Assembly (NCBI RefSeq): GCF_003054555.1
Contig: NZ_CP026304.1
Span: 2,666,001-2,730,000, forward strand
Source: Streptomyces lunaelactis
GTDB taxonomy: Bacteria > Actinomycetota > Actinomycetes > Streptomycetales > Streptomycetaceae
Length of the DNA stretch: 64,000 bases
Reading direction: 5' to 3'
The stretch's first letter is position 1, and the number at the start of each line of letters is the position of its first letter. The position numbers and the translations under genes were made by a program. The notes beneath the pieces are model-generated. The model worked only from the letters and a program-made list of their open reading frames with translations. It did no database searches and had not been told where the DNA came from. Shown one piece after another: positions 53,018 through 61,018 of the stretch.

Positions 53018-54013
53018 TCAGTCGTCGGCGAGCAGTGTGCCGAAGATCTGCCGCCCGATGCCCTCAGCCCGCGCCTGGTCGACGATCTCGCCCTGCACGT
53101 CCGGGTGTTCGCCCGCCCATGTCCGGGCGGAGGTGGTGCTGGTGAAGAAGTTCAGTACGTCGCAGCAGACCGAGGCGGCGGGCCCGGAGCCGGAGCGGCG
53201 GCCGACGAACACCACGGCGCCCGCCGGCTCCCACACCGACTTCTGGTTGATCGTGGTGACGGTGACCGGCTCGCCGGTCACCGGGTCCGCGGAGGAGATG
53301 ACCACGTCCCGGCCGAGCATCGCCGGGATCCCGAGCGCGTCGATCGCGCACATCGACCACGCCCGCGTGCCGCCGTCGATCCGTACCCGGTGCGGTGTCG
53401 GTGTGGCGGAGAACGGGTACGCCGCCTGGATCCACCCCTCCTCATCAAGGGTCAGGAAGTCCTCGGCAGCCAGCTCGGCCAGCACGTCACGGGCCGTGCG
53501 GCCGTACGGGGCGGCGACCGGGTCCAGTACGCCGGGGGCGGGTGCGGTCCCGGCGTCGGCGAAATGCAACAGCACCGTCTGGTGCACCGCCCGCAGCCCG
53601 CGGTCGGCGGGCGCGCGGCGGCCCCGGCCTGCTCGGCCCAGAGGATCGAGGATGTCCGCCTCGCAGCACTCTTCCCCGGCCGCCTCGGGCAGACCGGCCT
53701 GCACAAGCGCCCGCCGCAGGTCCGCCACGCTCGGTGCCCCGTCGGTGGTGCCGTCCGCCTGGCGGTAGAGGCGGCACGACACGCTGGGCCGTGTGCCTGC
53801 AGCGGCGAATGGATCCTCGCCGTCGATGAGTACGGTGGGTGAGCCGGCCATCCCCCACCGAGCGGCGCTGGCCTCGCCGGACACCTCGACCAGATCCACG
53901 GGCACGGCCCGGCCGGCGAGGGCGGTCTGGAGCCGCTCGCGGACGGCCGGGGCGTTCGGGCAGTCGGGAACCGTCAGCACTGTGATCCGTACCGCTGTCT
54001 CCCGCTCGTTCAT
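53018..54013 (-). CDS. merB: Organomercurial lyase (MerB) fused to a thioredoxin-like domain
   Basis: A 331-residue protein. Residues 1-110 look thioredoxin-like (TVLTVPDCPNAPAVRERL, then GSPTVLIDGEDPF with a cis-Pro-like loop); only one Cys (Cys18) stands where CxxC is usual. A Cys pair (Cys116-117) follows. The C-terminal part, from about 140, is MerB: WSMCAIDALGIP gives Cys222 and Asp225, and SVCCDVLNFFTS gives Cys283-284. These fit the catalytic Cys96, Asp99 and Cys159 of E. coli MerB. MerB cleaves the carbon-mercury bond. The start ATG at 54013 has GGAGGA upstream. No merA, merR or merT is seen nearby. Confidence 0.88.
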   Translation of the reverse strand: MNERETAVRITVLTVPDCPNAPAVRERLQTALAGRAVPVDLVEVSGEASAARWGMAGSPTVLIDGEDPFAAAGTRPSVSCRLYRQADGTTDGAPSVADLRRALVQAGLPEAAGEECCEADILDPLGRAGRGRRAPADRGLRAVHQTVLLHFADAGTAPAPGVLDPVAAPYGRTARDVLAELAAEDFLTLDEEGWIQAAYPFSATPTPHRVRIDGGTRAWSMCAIDALGIPAMLGRDVVISSADPVTGEPVTVTTINQKSVWEPAGAVVFVGRRSGSGPAASVCCDVLNFFTSTTSARTWAGEHPDVQGEIVDQARAEGIGRQIFGTLLADD

Positions 54014-54122
54014 GGCCTGTCCTCCGGTCATCAGTTCTGTCCGGACCGTAGACCTTCCAGTGGGGTGGAAGGTCAAACTGTTCGGCCTGCCCGACCACTT
54101 TGCCGACACAATGGAGGCATGG

Positions 54123-54470
54123 ATGCCGTACGACGAGGCCCTCGCCGAGCGAGTCCGGGAGACGCTGCCACCGACCGATGACGTCAGCGAACGCAAGATG
54201 TTTGGCGGACTGGCGTTCCTGACGGGCGGCCACATGTTCTGCGGCGTCGTCCACGACGAACTCATGATCAGGCTCGGGCCGGACGGCGCCACCGAGGCCC
54301 TGCAACGCCCCGGCGTGCGGCCCATGGACTTCACCGGCCGGACCATGAAGTCCATGGTGTTCGTCGCACCCGACGCACTCGCCGGGCCGGCGCTCGCGGA
54401 CTGGATCTCACAGGCCGCCGCCTACGCCCGGAGCCTACCGCCCAAACCGGCCGCGCCCCGAGGCAGATGA
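54123..54470 (+). CDS. TfoX N-terminal domain protein
   Basis: A 115-residue protein matching the TfoX/Sxy N-terminal domain (RKMFGGLAFLTGGHMFCGVVHDELMIRLGPDG, then MKSMVFVAPDAL). In gamma-proteobacteria the domain belongs to a competence activator; stand-alone copies in actinomycetes have no known role. ATG 54123 has GGAGG 5 nt upstream. Its 3' end overlaps, on the other strand, the end of a truncated SRPBCC gene. Confidence 0.85.
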   Translation: MPYDEALAERVRETLPPTDDVSERKMFGGLAFLTGGHMFCGVVHDELMIRLGPDGATEALQRPGVRPMDFTGRTMKSMVFVAPDALAGPALADWISQAAAYARSLPPKPAAPRGR

Positions 54471-54601
54471 CCTCTCACCCGGCAGAGCTGGAACAGCGGA
54501 GTTGGCGGAAACTCGGGATCGTTTCGCCAGTCCATGGCATAGGCCGCCACCCGGTCGGGCGGGAGCGGGATGACGCGCTCCGCTGTCTCGTCGATCGTCA
54601 T
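54422..54601 (-). pseudogene. Truncated SRPBCC (polyketide cyclase-like) gene
   Basis: From ATG 54601, with GGGAGAGCGGC just upstream, it reads MTIDETAERVIPLPPDRVAA, YAMDWRNDPEF and then departs from the family pattern and stops after 59 residues. The first part is a typical N-terminus of SRPBCC/START-like proteins of about 140-150 residues. The rest appears deleted at the junction with the convergent TfoX gene. Confidence 0.55.
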
Positions 54602-54644
54602 GCCGCTCTCCCGACGTCCCTGCCGGGCGCCGTACGCGGGACGG

Positions 54645-55217
54645 TCAGCCGCTCCACTCAGGATTCCTGCCGCTGGCGCCGAGCGCGCGGTGGAAGGCGG
54701 GCGCGTCGGCGGATACGGGGACGGGCGGGCCGTAGGCGCCGCTGGTCCGGGCTTGCTCCGCGATCTGCTCCACCGCGCCGAGGGCGACCTGCGCAGCGTC
54801 CTCGCCGATGGCGAACTCCTGCCCGGTGGCGCGGGCCAGGTCCCAGCCGTGCAGGGCGAGTTCCTCCAGGGTGATCGTGGCCGCGAAGCCGGCCGGCATC
54901 TCGCCGGGGCCGAACTCGGTCGTGCCCTCGTACGTGCCGGGGTCACCCCAGGCCGCCGCGGCCCGGTTGGCGGACTCGGCGACGGACGTCGTCGATGTGC
55001 CTGAGGCGGCGGCCCCGTCGGGCTGCGGCTCCTTCCGGGCGGCGCGCGCGGAGGAGGACAGGGTCTCGCCCAGGTGGTCGAGGAGCTCAGCGACGGTGAA
55101 CTTCTCGCACGGGGTGCGGTCGCCGAGCTGTTCGGCAGAGACGCCGGAGGCCGTCGCCGCGACCGCGTCGGCGCATTCCCGGATGGCGGTGGGCAGTGTG
55201 CTGTGCTGGGTGTTCAT
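54645..55217 (-). CDS. TIGR03086 family protein (mycothiol-dependent maleylpyruvate isomerase-like)
   Basis: A 190-residue DinB/MDMPI-type four-helix protein. Landmarks are DRTPCEKFTVAELLDHLGETL (metal-ligand His in LLDHL), a Trp-rich middle and the second region LEELALHGWDLARATGQ with His of the metal site. Homologues use mycothiol, the actinomycete thiol, though TIGR03086 members have no assigned reaction. The start ATG at 55217 follows GGGAGAGATCTC. It shares its strand with an SRPBCC gene and a truncated SRPBCC gene. Confidence 0.88.
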   Translation of the reverse strand: MNTQHSTLPTAIRECADAVAATASGVSAEQLGDRTPCEKFTVAELLDHLGETLSSSARAARKEPQPDGAAASGTSTTSVAESANRAAAAWGDPGTYEGTTEFGPGEMPAGFAATITLEELALHGWDLARATGQEFAIGEDAAQVALGAVEQIAEQARTSGAYGPPVPVSADAPAFHRALGASGRNPEWSG

Positions 55218-55268
55218 GAGATCTCTCCCTCGGATTCGCCGGTGCGTCCGGCGGGGGTCGGTGCAGGG

Positions 55269-55610
55269 TCAGCCGGTGAAGAAGGGCGCGGGCTTGCCCG
55301 TCTCGGCGTATGCCTTCAGCTGTACGAACTTCGTCGCCCAGCCGTACGTGAAGTCCCGATAGGCATCGTCGACGGCCGGGAAGCCGCTGTGGGTGAAGCG
55401 CAGAGTGACGTCGCCCTCGGGGCGAGTCAGGACCTCGTAGGTCTGCAGTGTGCCGGTCCAGGGGCCGTTCTCGCCCGCCAGGACGAGCCGCTTGCCCGGC
55501 TCCGCCTCGGTGATGCGCAGCCGCCACGCCTCCGGCACGCCAGGGAACTGCAGTTCATGCAGACCGTCCGCGTCGGCCTCGATGTGCAGCTGCATCGCGA
55601 TGTCCGTCAT
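55269..55610 (-). CDS. AHSA1/SRPBCC domain protein, N-terminal part shortened
   Basis: A 113-residue protein. The C-terminal two-thirds fit AHSA1-type SRPBCC proteins (RLRITEAEPGKRLVLAGENGPWTGTLQTYEV, RFTHSGFPAVDDAYRDFTYGWATKFVQLKAYAETGKPAPFF). After MTDIAMQLHIEADADGLHEL the segment that usually follows (about 30-40 residues with the A-L-T...WW region) is missing, so the ligand cavity should be incomplete. It may be a deletion allele or a dimerising variant. Divergent to the ArsR gene, with a shared operator. Confidence 0.75.
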   Translation of the reverse strand: MTDIAMQLHIEADADGLHELQFPGVPEAWRLRITEAEPGKRLVLAGENGPWTGTLQTYEVLTRPEGDVTLRFTHSGFPAVDDAYRDFTYGWATKFVQLKAYAETGKPAPFFTG

Positions 55611-55633
55611 GACATGTGCTCCTCGCCAGTCGC

Positions 55634-55649
55634 TTTAGCTCAGACTAAA
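55634..55649. promoter_or_regulatory. ArsR-type operator
   Basis: TTTAG-n6-CTAAA inverted repeat between the divergent SRPBCC and ArsR genes; a second CTAAAATGA half-site lies at 55684-55692. AT-rich palindromes of this shape are typical ArsR/SmtB-family sites. Confidence 0.55.
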
Positions 55650-55688
55650 ATGACTTCGCCTCGATGGCAAATTGAAGTGGCGGCTAAA

Positions 55689-56039
55689 ATGAAGTCCATG
55701 GATGCGGTACGGGCGGTCGCCGAGCCCAGACGGCGGGAGATTCTTCGCCTGGTCTGGGACGCAGAGCTGTCCGCGGGCGAGATCGCCGAGCGGTTCGACG
55801 TCACCTTCGGAGCGGTCTCGCAGCACCTCAAGGTGCTACGGGACTCCGGCCTGGTTACGCTGCGCCAGGACGGCAAGAAACGCTTCTACCGGGCCGACCG
55901 CGAGGGCATGGGCCCGCTGGCCGACTACCTGCAGTCCATGTGGGCCACCAAGCTGGACACTCTCGCCGAGCTGGCGGAAGCGGCCGAGGCGGAGGAACGG
56001 GCCCAGGTACCCGATGAGTCCGAAGGGGCGAGCCCTTGA
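55689..56039 (+). CDS. ArsR family transcriptional regulator
   Basis: A 116-residue winged-helix repressor (AVAEPRRREILRLVWDAELSAGEIAERFDVTFGAVSQHLKVLRDSGLVTLRQDGKKRFYRAD). The metal-binding ELCVCDL-type Cys motif is absent, so it belongs to the non-metal group that is commonly paired with SRPBCC/AHSA1 genes. ATG 55689 or 55698 can start it. The end overlaps the next gene by 4 bp (TTGA), so the two are translationally coupled. Confidence 0.9.
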   Translation: MKSMDAVRAVAEPRRREILRLVWDAELSAGEIAERFDVTFGAVSQHLKVLRDSGLVTLRQDGKKRFYRADREGMGPLADYLQSMWATKLDTLAELAEAAEAEERAQVPDESEGASP

Positions 56040-56473
56040 GTACAGACGTGGTCACGGTGGAGCGGCGCATCGCCGCCCGGCCCGAGACGGTGTTCTCCTT
56101 CTTCACCGACCGGGACAAGTGGCTGTCCTGGATGGGCAAGGCCGGTGAGTTCAGCTTCGAGCCCGGCGGCGCGTATCGGACGAACGTCACCGGTGAGAAC
56201 GTCGCGGAGGGCCGCTTCGTCGAGGTCGACCCGCCCAAGCGGCTGGTCTTCACCTGGGGTTGGGCCGAGGGCGGGATGTCCGTGCCGCCCGGCTCGACGA
56301 CGGTCGAAATCACCCTCGAACCCGTCGCCGACGGCACCTTGCTGCGCCTGGTCCACCGCGGCCTGCCCTCCCTCGAGGCGTGCGCCGCACACAAGGAGGG
56401 CTGGGTGCACTATGTGGACCGGCTCGCGACGCTGGCGGCGGGCGGCGACCCGGGTTCCGACAACTGGATGTGA
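56036..56473 (+). CDS. AHSA1/SRPBCC domain protein
   Basis: A 145-residue START-like protein: VERRIAARPETVFSFFTDRDKWLSWMGKAGEFSFEPGGAYRTNV, FVEVDPPKRLVFTWGWAEGG, RLVHRGLPSLEACAAHKEGWVHYVDRLATLAAG. The fold forms a hydrophobic cavity for small ligands. The TTG start overlaps the ArsR stop; GTG at 56048 is an alternative. ArsR-SRPBCC pairs are common in actinomycetes; the ligand is unknown. Confidence 0.88.
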   Translation: MSTDVVTVERRIAARPETVFSFFTDRDKWLSWMGKAGEFSFEPGGAYRTNVTGENVAEGRFVEVDPPKRLVFTWGWAEGGMSVPPGSTTVEITLEPVADGTLLRLVHRGLPSLEACAAHKEGWVHYVDRLATLAAGGDPGSDNWM

Positions 56474-56668
56474 GCTGCCCGGCCTTTGGGTCACTGGCAC
56501 GAGCCTGGCTGACGACACCACTGCCCGCCTTGTATCCCTGCTGGACGCGGCCGCCGAGCGCGACCGCTGCGCTCAGAGAGCCGACCAGGTTCACAGTCTT
56601 GGGACAGTGGCTTGGACATCGATCAGCGAGGGGCCAACAGGCGGACACCGTGGACCGGCCCCAGGAGA

Positions 56669-57076
56669 TCAGGCTCGTACGTCTCGCTGCTGAACTTCCT
56701 TGAGCACTCCGGCCGCCGTCGCGAAGTCGTTGTCCACATGGAGGACGGTATGCCCGTGGTGGACCGCGGTCGCACACACCAACAGGTCGATCGCTCCTGC
56801 CGCGCGATGCTGACCCCGCTGGGTCAGTTTGTACTGGGCGGTGTCGACCCAACGCCAGGCATTCTTCGGAACGGGAGAGAGCAGGCAGAGTGTGTCCAAC
56901 TCCTCCGCGAGCTCGTCCCGGTGGGACGGGCTGGTTGCCGAGTAGAGAAATTCGGCGCGTGTCGGCTCGCAAAGGTGGAACACCCCGGCGGCGATATGCC
57001 CCTCCCAGGGCGGCAATGCTCCGGGGGTGCGGAACAGGTGCCACAGGGCGGAGGTGTCAAGCAGGTATGTGATCAC
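56669..57076 (-). CDS. vapC: PIN-domain toxin VapC
   Basis: A 135-residue PIN-domain ribonuclease toxin. Catalytic acids: Asp7 in MITYLLDTSALW, Glu42 in EPTRAEF, Asp97 in GAIDLLVCATA, and Asp115 or Asp117 in HVDNDF. It would cleave tRNA or rRNA when freed from its antitoxin. The ATG overlaps the vapB stop (57073-57076), so it is coupled to the antitoxin. Confidence 0.9.
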   Translation of the reverse strand: MITYLLDTSALWHLFRTPGALPPWEGHIAAGVFHLCEPTRAEFLYSATSPSHRDELAEELDTLCLLSPVPKNAWRWVDTAQYKLTQRGQHRAAGAIDLLVCATAVHHGHTVLHVDNDFATAAGVLKEVQQRDVRA

Positions 57077-57306
57077 TCGAAGGCCTCGCGTCGGGCACGC
57101 TTGCCTGCGTCATGCACCGCCGCGGCCTGCTCGAACTCGCCACGCGCACCGCGCGCGGCCAGCTTTTCGGCGGCATCGAGCCGCTTGATCCGTGCCACGT
57201 AGTCCCGCAGGGCCGCGTTGACCGTCTCCTTCTTCGTCGTGACACCCATCAGCCGCATGGCCTCGGCGAGTGCCTCGTCATCGAGATCAATCTGTGTGAC
57301 GGACAT
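57073..57306 (-). CDS. vapB: VapB-type antitoxin
   Basis: A 77-residue antitoxin. The N-terminal ribbon-helix-helix (TQIDLDDEALAEAMRLMGVTTKKETVNAALRDYVARI) binds DNA; the C-terminal tail (about 45-77) wraps the toxin. It matches VapB antitoxins of the VapB45/type II group. ATG 57306 has GGAGGT 5 nt upstream; an upstream frame to 57357 runs through the operator. The palindrome at 57326-57350 is its likely autoregulatory site. Confidence 0.9.
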   Translation of the reverse strand: MSVTQIDLDDEALAEAMRLMGVTTKKETVNAALRDYVARIKRLDAAEKLAARGARGEFEQAAAVHDAGKRARREAFE

Positions 57307-57325
57307 CGAGCACCTCCAGCATCCA

Positions 57326-57350
57326 TGATGTATGCCATCAAGGTACATCA
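57326..57350. promoter_or_regulatory. VapB operator
   Basis: TGATGTA (57326-57332) and TACATCA (57344-57350) flank an 11-nt centre directly upstream of vapB, as expected for ribbon-helix-helix autoregulation. Confidence 0.65.
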
Positions 57351-57499
57351 CCAACATTGGAGCCGGCCTGACCTGAAGGAATCGGAATGGATGCCTCCAA
57401 AGCGTCGCAGGCCCGTCAGGTCGCGCAGGTCGGAGACCTTGGGCTGATGGAGTCCGTCGTCGTCAACGTGCTGGCGGAAGGGGCGGAAGCAGGCGCGTG

Positions 57500-57536
57500 G
57501 TCAGCTTGCTCTCTGCGCAACGGAGAGCAAGCTGAC
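57500..57536. terminator. Terminator after the GMC-DUF1080 gene
   Basis: Perfect 14-bp stem GTCAGCTTGCTCTC (57500-57513) pairing with 57523-57536 over a 9-nt loop, 14 nt beyond the stop of the GMC-DUF1080 gene. Confidence 0.8.
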
Positions 57537-57550
57537 TCTGCCGGAGGCCG

Positions 57551-60034
57551 TCAGAGAGCGTTGATGCGGATGTGGCGGAACGAGATCCTCCCAGAGTGGG
57601 CCTGCAGACCGACGTAGCTGGGGACGGCAGGGGTGCTCGGCAGGCCGCGGGCCAGGTCGGGATTGGTCCAGCTGGTGGTCTGCTGGCCGTTGAGGACCAC
57701 GGTGTAGGTCTGGTCGCGGACCTGGATCTCGTAGTCGTTCCATTCCCCGACCGGTCGGGCGGGAACGGGGGTGTACTGCTGGTTGCCGACGCCGTAGATG
57801 GCGCCGGTGCCGTGGATACCGGCGCCGTCCGGGCGAGCGAGATCGTCGATCTGGGCTTCGAAGCCGAAGTGGACAGGCACCCAGGCGGTGTTGACGTAGC
57901 CCTTACTGTCCGGGTCGGGGAAGCGTACGAACACCCCGGAATTGTCGTCGGGGCGGGTCAGCCGGTACTGCAATCTGAGAGAGAAGTCGGCGGGGGTGGG
58001 ACGCACGCACCACAGCAGGCCAAGGTCGTTACCGGGCGCGGCTTGCAGCGCGCCGTCGACGATGAGGAACCTGCCGGCGCCGGCCATACGCCACGAGCTC
58101 AGATCAGTGCCGTCGAAGAGCACCTGGTGGCCGTCGGGGGCCTGGAAGCGCCTGTCGAGGGTGAGGTGCTCGGCGAGCCGGCGGGCGAGCGCAACGCCGG
58201 TGAGCATGGGGTTGGGTGAACCAAGCCGGGGGAAAAGGGCGGGGCCGGCAACGTAGGCGTTGTTGGTGCCGTGAATTCGGCAGTCGGGATCGGTCACCGA
58301 TGTGGTCGAGTCACCACCCAGCCGCAGCGTTCCGCCCTCGTGGTGCGTGGTGCCGAGCTTGTCGCGGTGCGCGTCGGCAGGCACCACCGTGGCGGGCGGC
58401 TGCCCGGCCGCAACCGGCCGCCACACCTGCCGGTCCTTGACCCGGCCATCCAGGACTTCATAGGCGTGGGTGCCGGCGAAGGCGAGAGCGGCGGCGTCGG
58501 CGCAAGCGTCCATATCCCCCCACAGCCCATCGTCAGCGGCGGTGGCAGACAGCTCGACCAGAGCGCGGCGCACACCGTACTCATCTTGTTCCGTATCGAG
58601 CAGGACGCGGTTGGCGGGGTTGTCCGGATCCATCTCGCCGATGCCGCGCAGGGTCAGCACGACATGCGTATCGCTGGCGGTCTTGAACCGGTGGAAGAGG
58701 TCGACATCGGGGAGCTTCTTGAACAGCTCCGCCTCGGAGTCGGCACCGCGCGCGCCCAGCCCGGCGGCTGTGATCTGCAGGTGGAAGAACCGGTCCCGGC
58801 CGTCTGCTCCTTCCGAACGGCCCTTGAGGAACAGCGCCGCGGCCATCAGCTCCTGTTCGGCAATGGGGCCGAGCGCCTCGCGCGGAATACGGATGGTGAG
58901 GTTGGAGCGCAGGTGGGCCATCAGCCCGCTGCCGATCGGCCCGGTGCCGGGCATGCCGCCGAATGCGTCCAGCGCGAGACGGGTGCTTTCGATGGTGCCC
59001 AGCGCGATGACCACCGCGCCGTGGCTCGGCACCGGGATGTGCCCCTGGCTGGTCTGGACGCCGATGACGTCGCTACCGCGGGTCTCCAGCCGCAGCACAT
59101 GACACTCGGGGACGATCATCAGCCGCTTGTCCGCGTCGTTGCCCGCCGACTCCGCCCAAGCGGTCCTGGCCGCCTGGATCATCAGCGGAACCGCGCTGTA
59201 CTTGTTGTTCGGGAAGAACCCCGGCCGGGTGCGGGTCTGCACCGCAAGGGGGGCCTCCAGCTTCAGCTCGTCCGTGAGTTCCTTGTCGGTACGTCCTTGA
59301 ACGTCTGCTGAGCTCAGGCCCAGCAGGTGGGCGAGCTGTGCCTTCGTTGCCGCGCCGTTCGGGAGGGCTGGGTGATTGGGGAGTCCGCCAAGTGCCGCTG
59401 CGCCGGGAAGAGGCGGCTGCTGACCCACTGCGTCATACAGCCGGCGCCGCAGCGCGTTCTGCAACGCGCCGAAGATGAAGTCATTGGTCTGGTCGACCCC
59501 GATTTGTTCGCTCGCCGCCGCGAACTGGCCACCGTTCAGGTCATCCACGACCGGCTTCGGCCAGACAGTCGCCGACAGCTCCGCGGGCAGCGGCTGCGGC
59601 GCCCAGCCGCCCCAGTACAGGGAACGGCCGCCCACGCAGTACGCCAGGCCGGTGAATGGCACCGGGGAGTGCCAGGGAAGCCCCCACACCTCGTTGCGGG
59701 GTACCCCCGCCTGCCCCTGCTGGCGCAGTTGGGCGATGCTGGTCGGGCCGGGCACGCCCAGCCCGAGCACCGGCAGATTCTGCACGTGCTCCGGCAGCAC
59801 GAAAGGCCCGCCCTCCAGCACCAGGACCCGGCGGGTGCGGGAGGCGTCCCGGTTGAACAGGTGCGCGGCCACCACCGCTCCGAAGCTCCCGCCGCCGACC
59901 ACGATCACGTCGAACGGACGGGCACCGGGGTGTGCCTGGGCATCGGTGCTGGCGAGCGCCTCGTCCAGGCTGTTGCACACATACCGGCCCAGCACGTCTC
60001 GAGAGAAGTCAGTCACTTGCGTAGCGGTAGCCAT
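57551..60034 (-). CDS. GMC oxidoreductase fused to DUF1080 (3-keto-disaccharide hydrolase-type) domain
   Basis: An 827-residue fusion. Residues about 40-625 are a GMC oxidoreductase: FAD motif VIVVGGGSFGAVVAAHLF (GGGSFG 47-52), the active-site His pair in THHEGGTLRLG (His564/565), and Asn608 in SPNPMLTGVALARRL. Residues about 627-827 are DUF1080/3-keto-disaccharide-hydrolase-like: LFDGTDLSSW, NSGVFVRFP, GFEAQIDD, GAIYG, GEWNDYEIQV and SYVGLQAHSGRISFRHIRI. GMC members that oxidise sugar C3 give 3-keto-glycosides, and DUF1080-type enzymes break these; joined, they could oxidise and cleave one substrate. No signal peptide. ATG 60034 has AAGGGG upstream. A terminator follows. Confidence 0.88.
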   Translation of the reverse strand: MATATQVTDFSRDVLGRYVCNSLDEALASTDAQAHPGARPFDVIVVGGGSFGAVVAAHLFNRDASRTRRVLVLEGGPFVLPEHVQNLPVLGLGVPGPTSIAQLRQQGQAGVPRNEVWGLPWHSPVPFTGLAYCVGGRSLYWGGWAPQPLPAELSATVWPKPVVDDLNGGQFAAASEQIGVDQTNDFIFGALQNALRRRLYDAVGQQPPLPGAAALGGLPNHPALPNGAATKAQLAHLLGLSSADVQGRTDKELTDELKLEAPLAVQTRTRPGFFPNNKYSAVPLMIQAARTAWAESAGNDADKRLMIVPECHVLRLETRGSDVIGVQTSQGHIPVPSHGAVVIALGTIESTRLALDAFGGMPGTGPIGSGLMAHLRSNLTIRIPREALGPIAEQELMAAALFLKGRSEGADGRDRFFHLQITAAGLGARGADSEAELFKKLPDVDLFHRFKTASDTHVVLTLRGIGEMDPDNPANRVLLDTEQDEYGVRRALVELSATAADDGLWGDMDACADAAALAFAGTHAYEVLDGRVKDRQVWRPVAAGQPPATVVPADAHRDKLGTTHHEGGTLRLGGDSTTSVTDPDCRIHGTNNAYVAGPALFPRLGSPNPMLTGVALARRLAEHLTLDRRFQAPDGHQVLFDGTDLSSWRMAGAGRFLIVDGALQAAPGNDLGLLWCVRPTPADFSLRLQYRLTRPDDNSGVFVRFPDPDSKGYVNTAWVPVHFGFEAQIDDLARPDGAGIHGTGAIYGVGNQQYTPVPARPVGEWNDYEIQVRDQTYTVVLNGQQTTSWTNPDLARGLPSTPAVPSYVGLQAHSGRISFRHIRINAL

Positions 60035-61018
60035 CAAAGCCCCTTCTCGTCCATTCGGAGCCGGAATCGGCAGGGACATCGTGCTCTTACTCCGCGCATG
60101 CGAGCAATCCGCTTAAGTGGCGATTTCCGGAGGTTCTGATGGTGATGCCCTTGTAGGCGCGGCGCCGTAGACGAGCCGAAGTCCGGCAGACCGGTCGCAG
60201 CCCAACGGGTGAACCGGCGGGCGGCAGCACCGAGAGTGATCACTCTGCAAAGGCCGGCCAGGTGCACCGAGAGCGTGCCGCCGGGTGCCGCCCCGACAGT
60301 GGAGATGGAACCGGATCCCGGCGACCGGTGTACGAGCTCAGACGCTTGCGATATGCCGGTGCCGCGAGTGAATTCGTAGACAACCGAGTCAAAACTACTC
60401 GCTTGCAGAACCAGCCGGCCGGGCCGTTTTCAGTTCGGGCCGCTTCAGGCCCAGCCCCCTCGTCTGCTCCCGCTTGCGTACCGATGCCGGAGGCGAGCAG
60501 CCCCGCGAAGGTGATCTTGCTCTCCGGCACCTCAAGACGACCACACAGCACCCGCCGGAACACCCCCAGAACGGGCACACGAGACGGGCGCTGTACCTCT
60601 CGCCTGCGCACAGGCGGCTGACTAGCAAGATCCACCGGACGTGTCCGGTCGCCCTTCTGGTGACGTCGTAGGCCTCTCCAACATCACGTTGTGCTCCGGC
60701 TCTTCGCACCGCAGGACTGTGGGCCCAGACCGCGCATCCACGACCGAGTCAGCGCCCGGCAGGTTGCCGCAGGCCGTCAACTCCTCGACGAATTCGATGA
60801 GATACGCACTACATACCGGAAGGCGCGATGAGACAGACCCGCACGGGCTGCGTATCGCCTCACAACAGAACAGCGAAGCCCGATCCGCGCAGCCCAGCCC
60901 CCCGTCACAAACCCCCTGCAACCGCCACCCAACATTCTTGGTACGTATCCACACAGGAAGGACATTGCTGGTCTGTCCGAGACACGACATCCACGGACGT
61001 TGATTGAGGAGAGTGCCA
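60035..61018. other. 984-bp gap without a recognised gene
   Basis: Lower GC than the surroundings, with short frames on both strands but none with a recognisable motif or good ribosome-binding site. The left end should hold the promoter of the GMC-DUF1080 gene and the right end that of the peptidoglycan-binding gene (GAGGAGA before the GTG at 61019). The middle (about 60250-60950) may be degraded coding sequence. Confidence 0.5.

Noticed and set aside
57387..57617. Possible small gene between VapB and the GMC-DUF1080 gene
   Set aside because: It runs through a perfect terminator stem and into the opposite gene's 3' end; no recognisable domain.
60240..60635. Opposing 120-130-residue frames in the 60-61 kb gap
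   Set aside because: Both are Arg/Pro/Ser-rich, lack ribosome-binding sites and show no domain, so they are probably chance frames.
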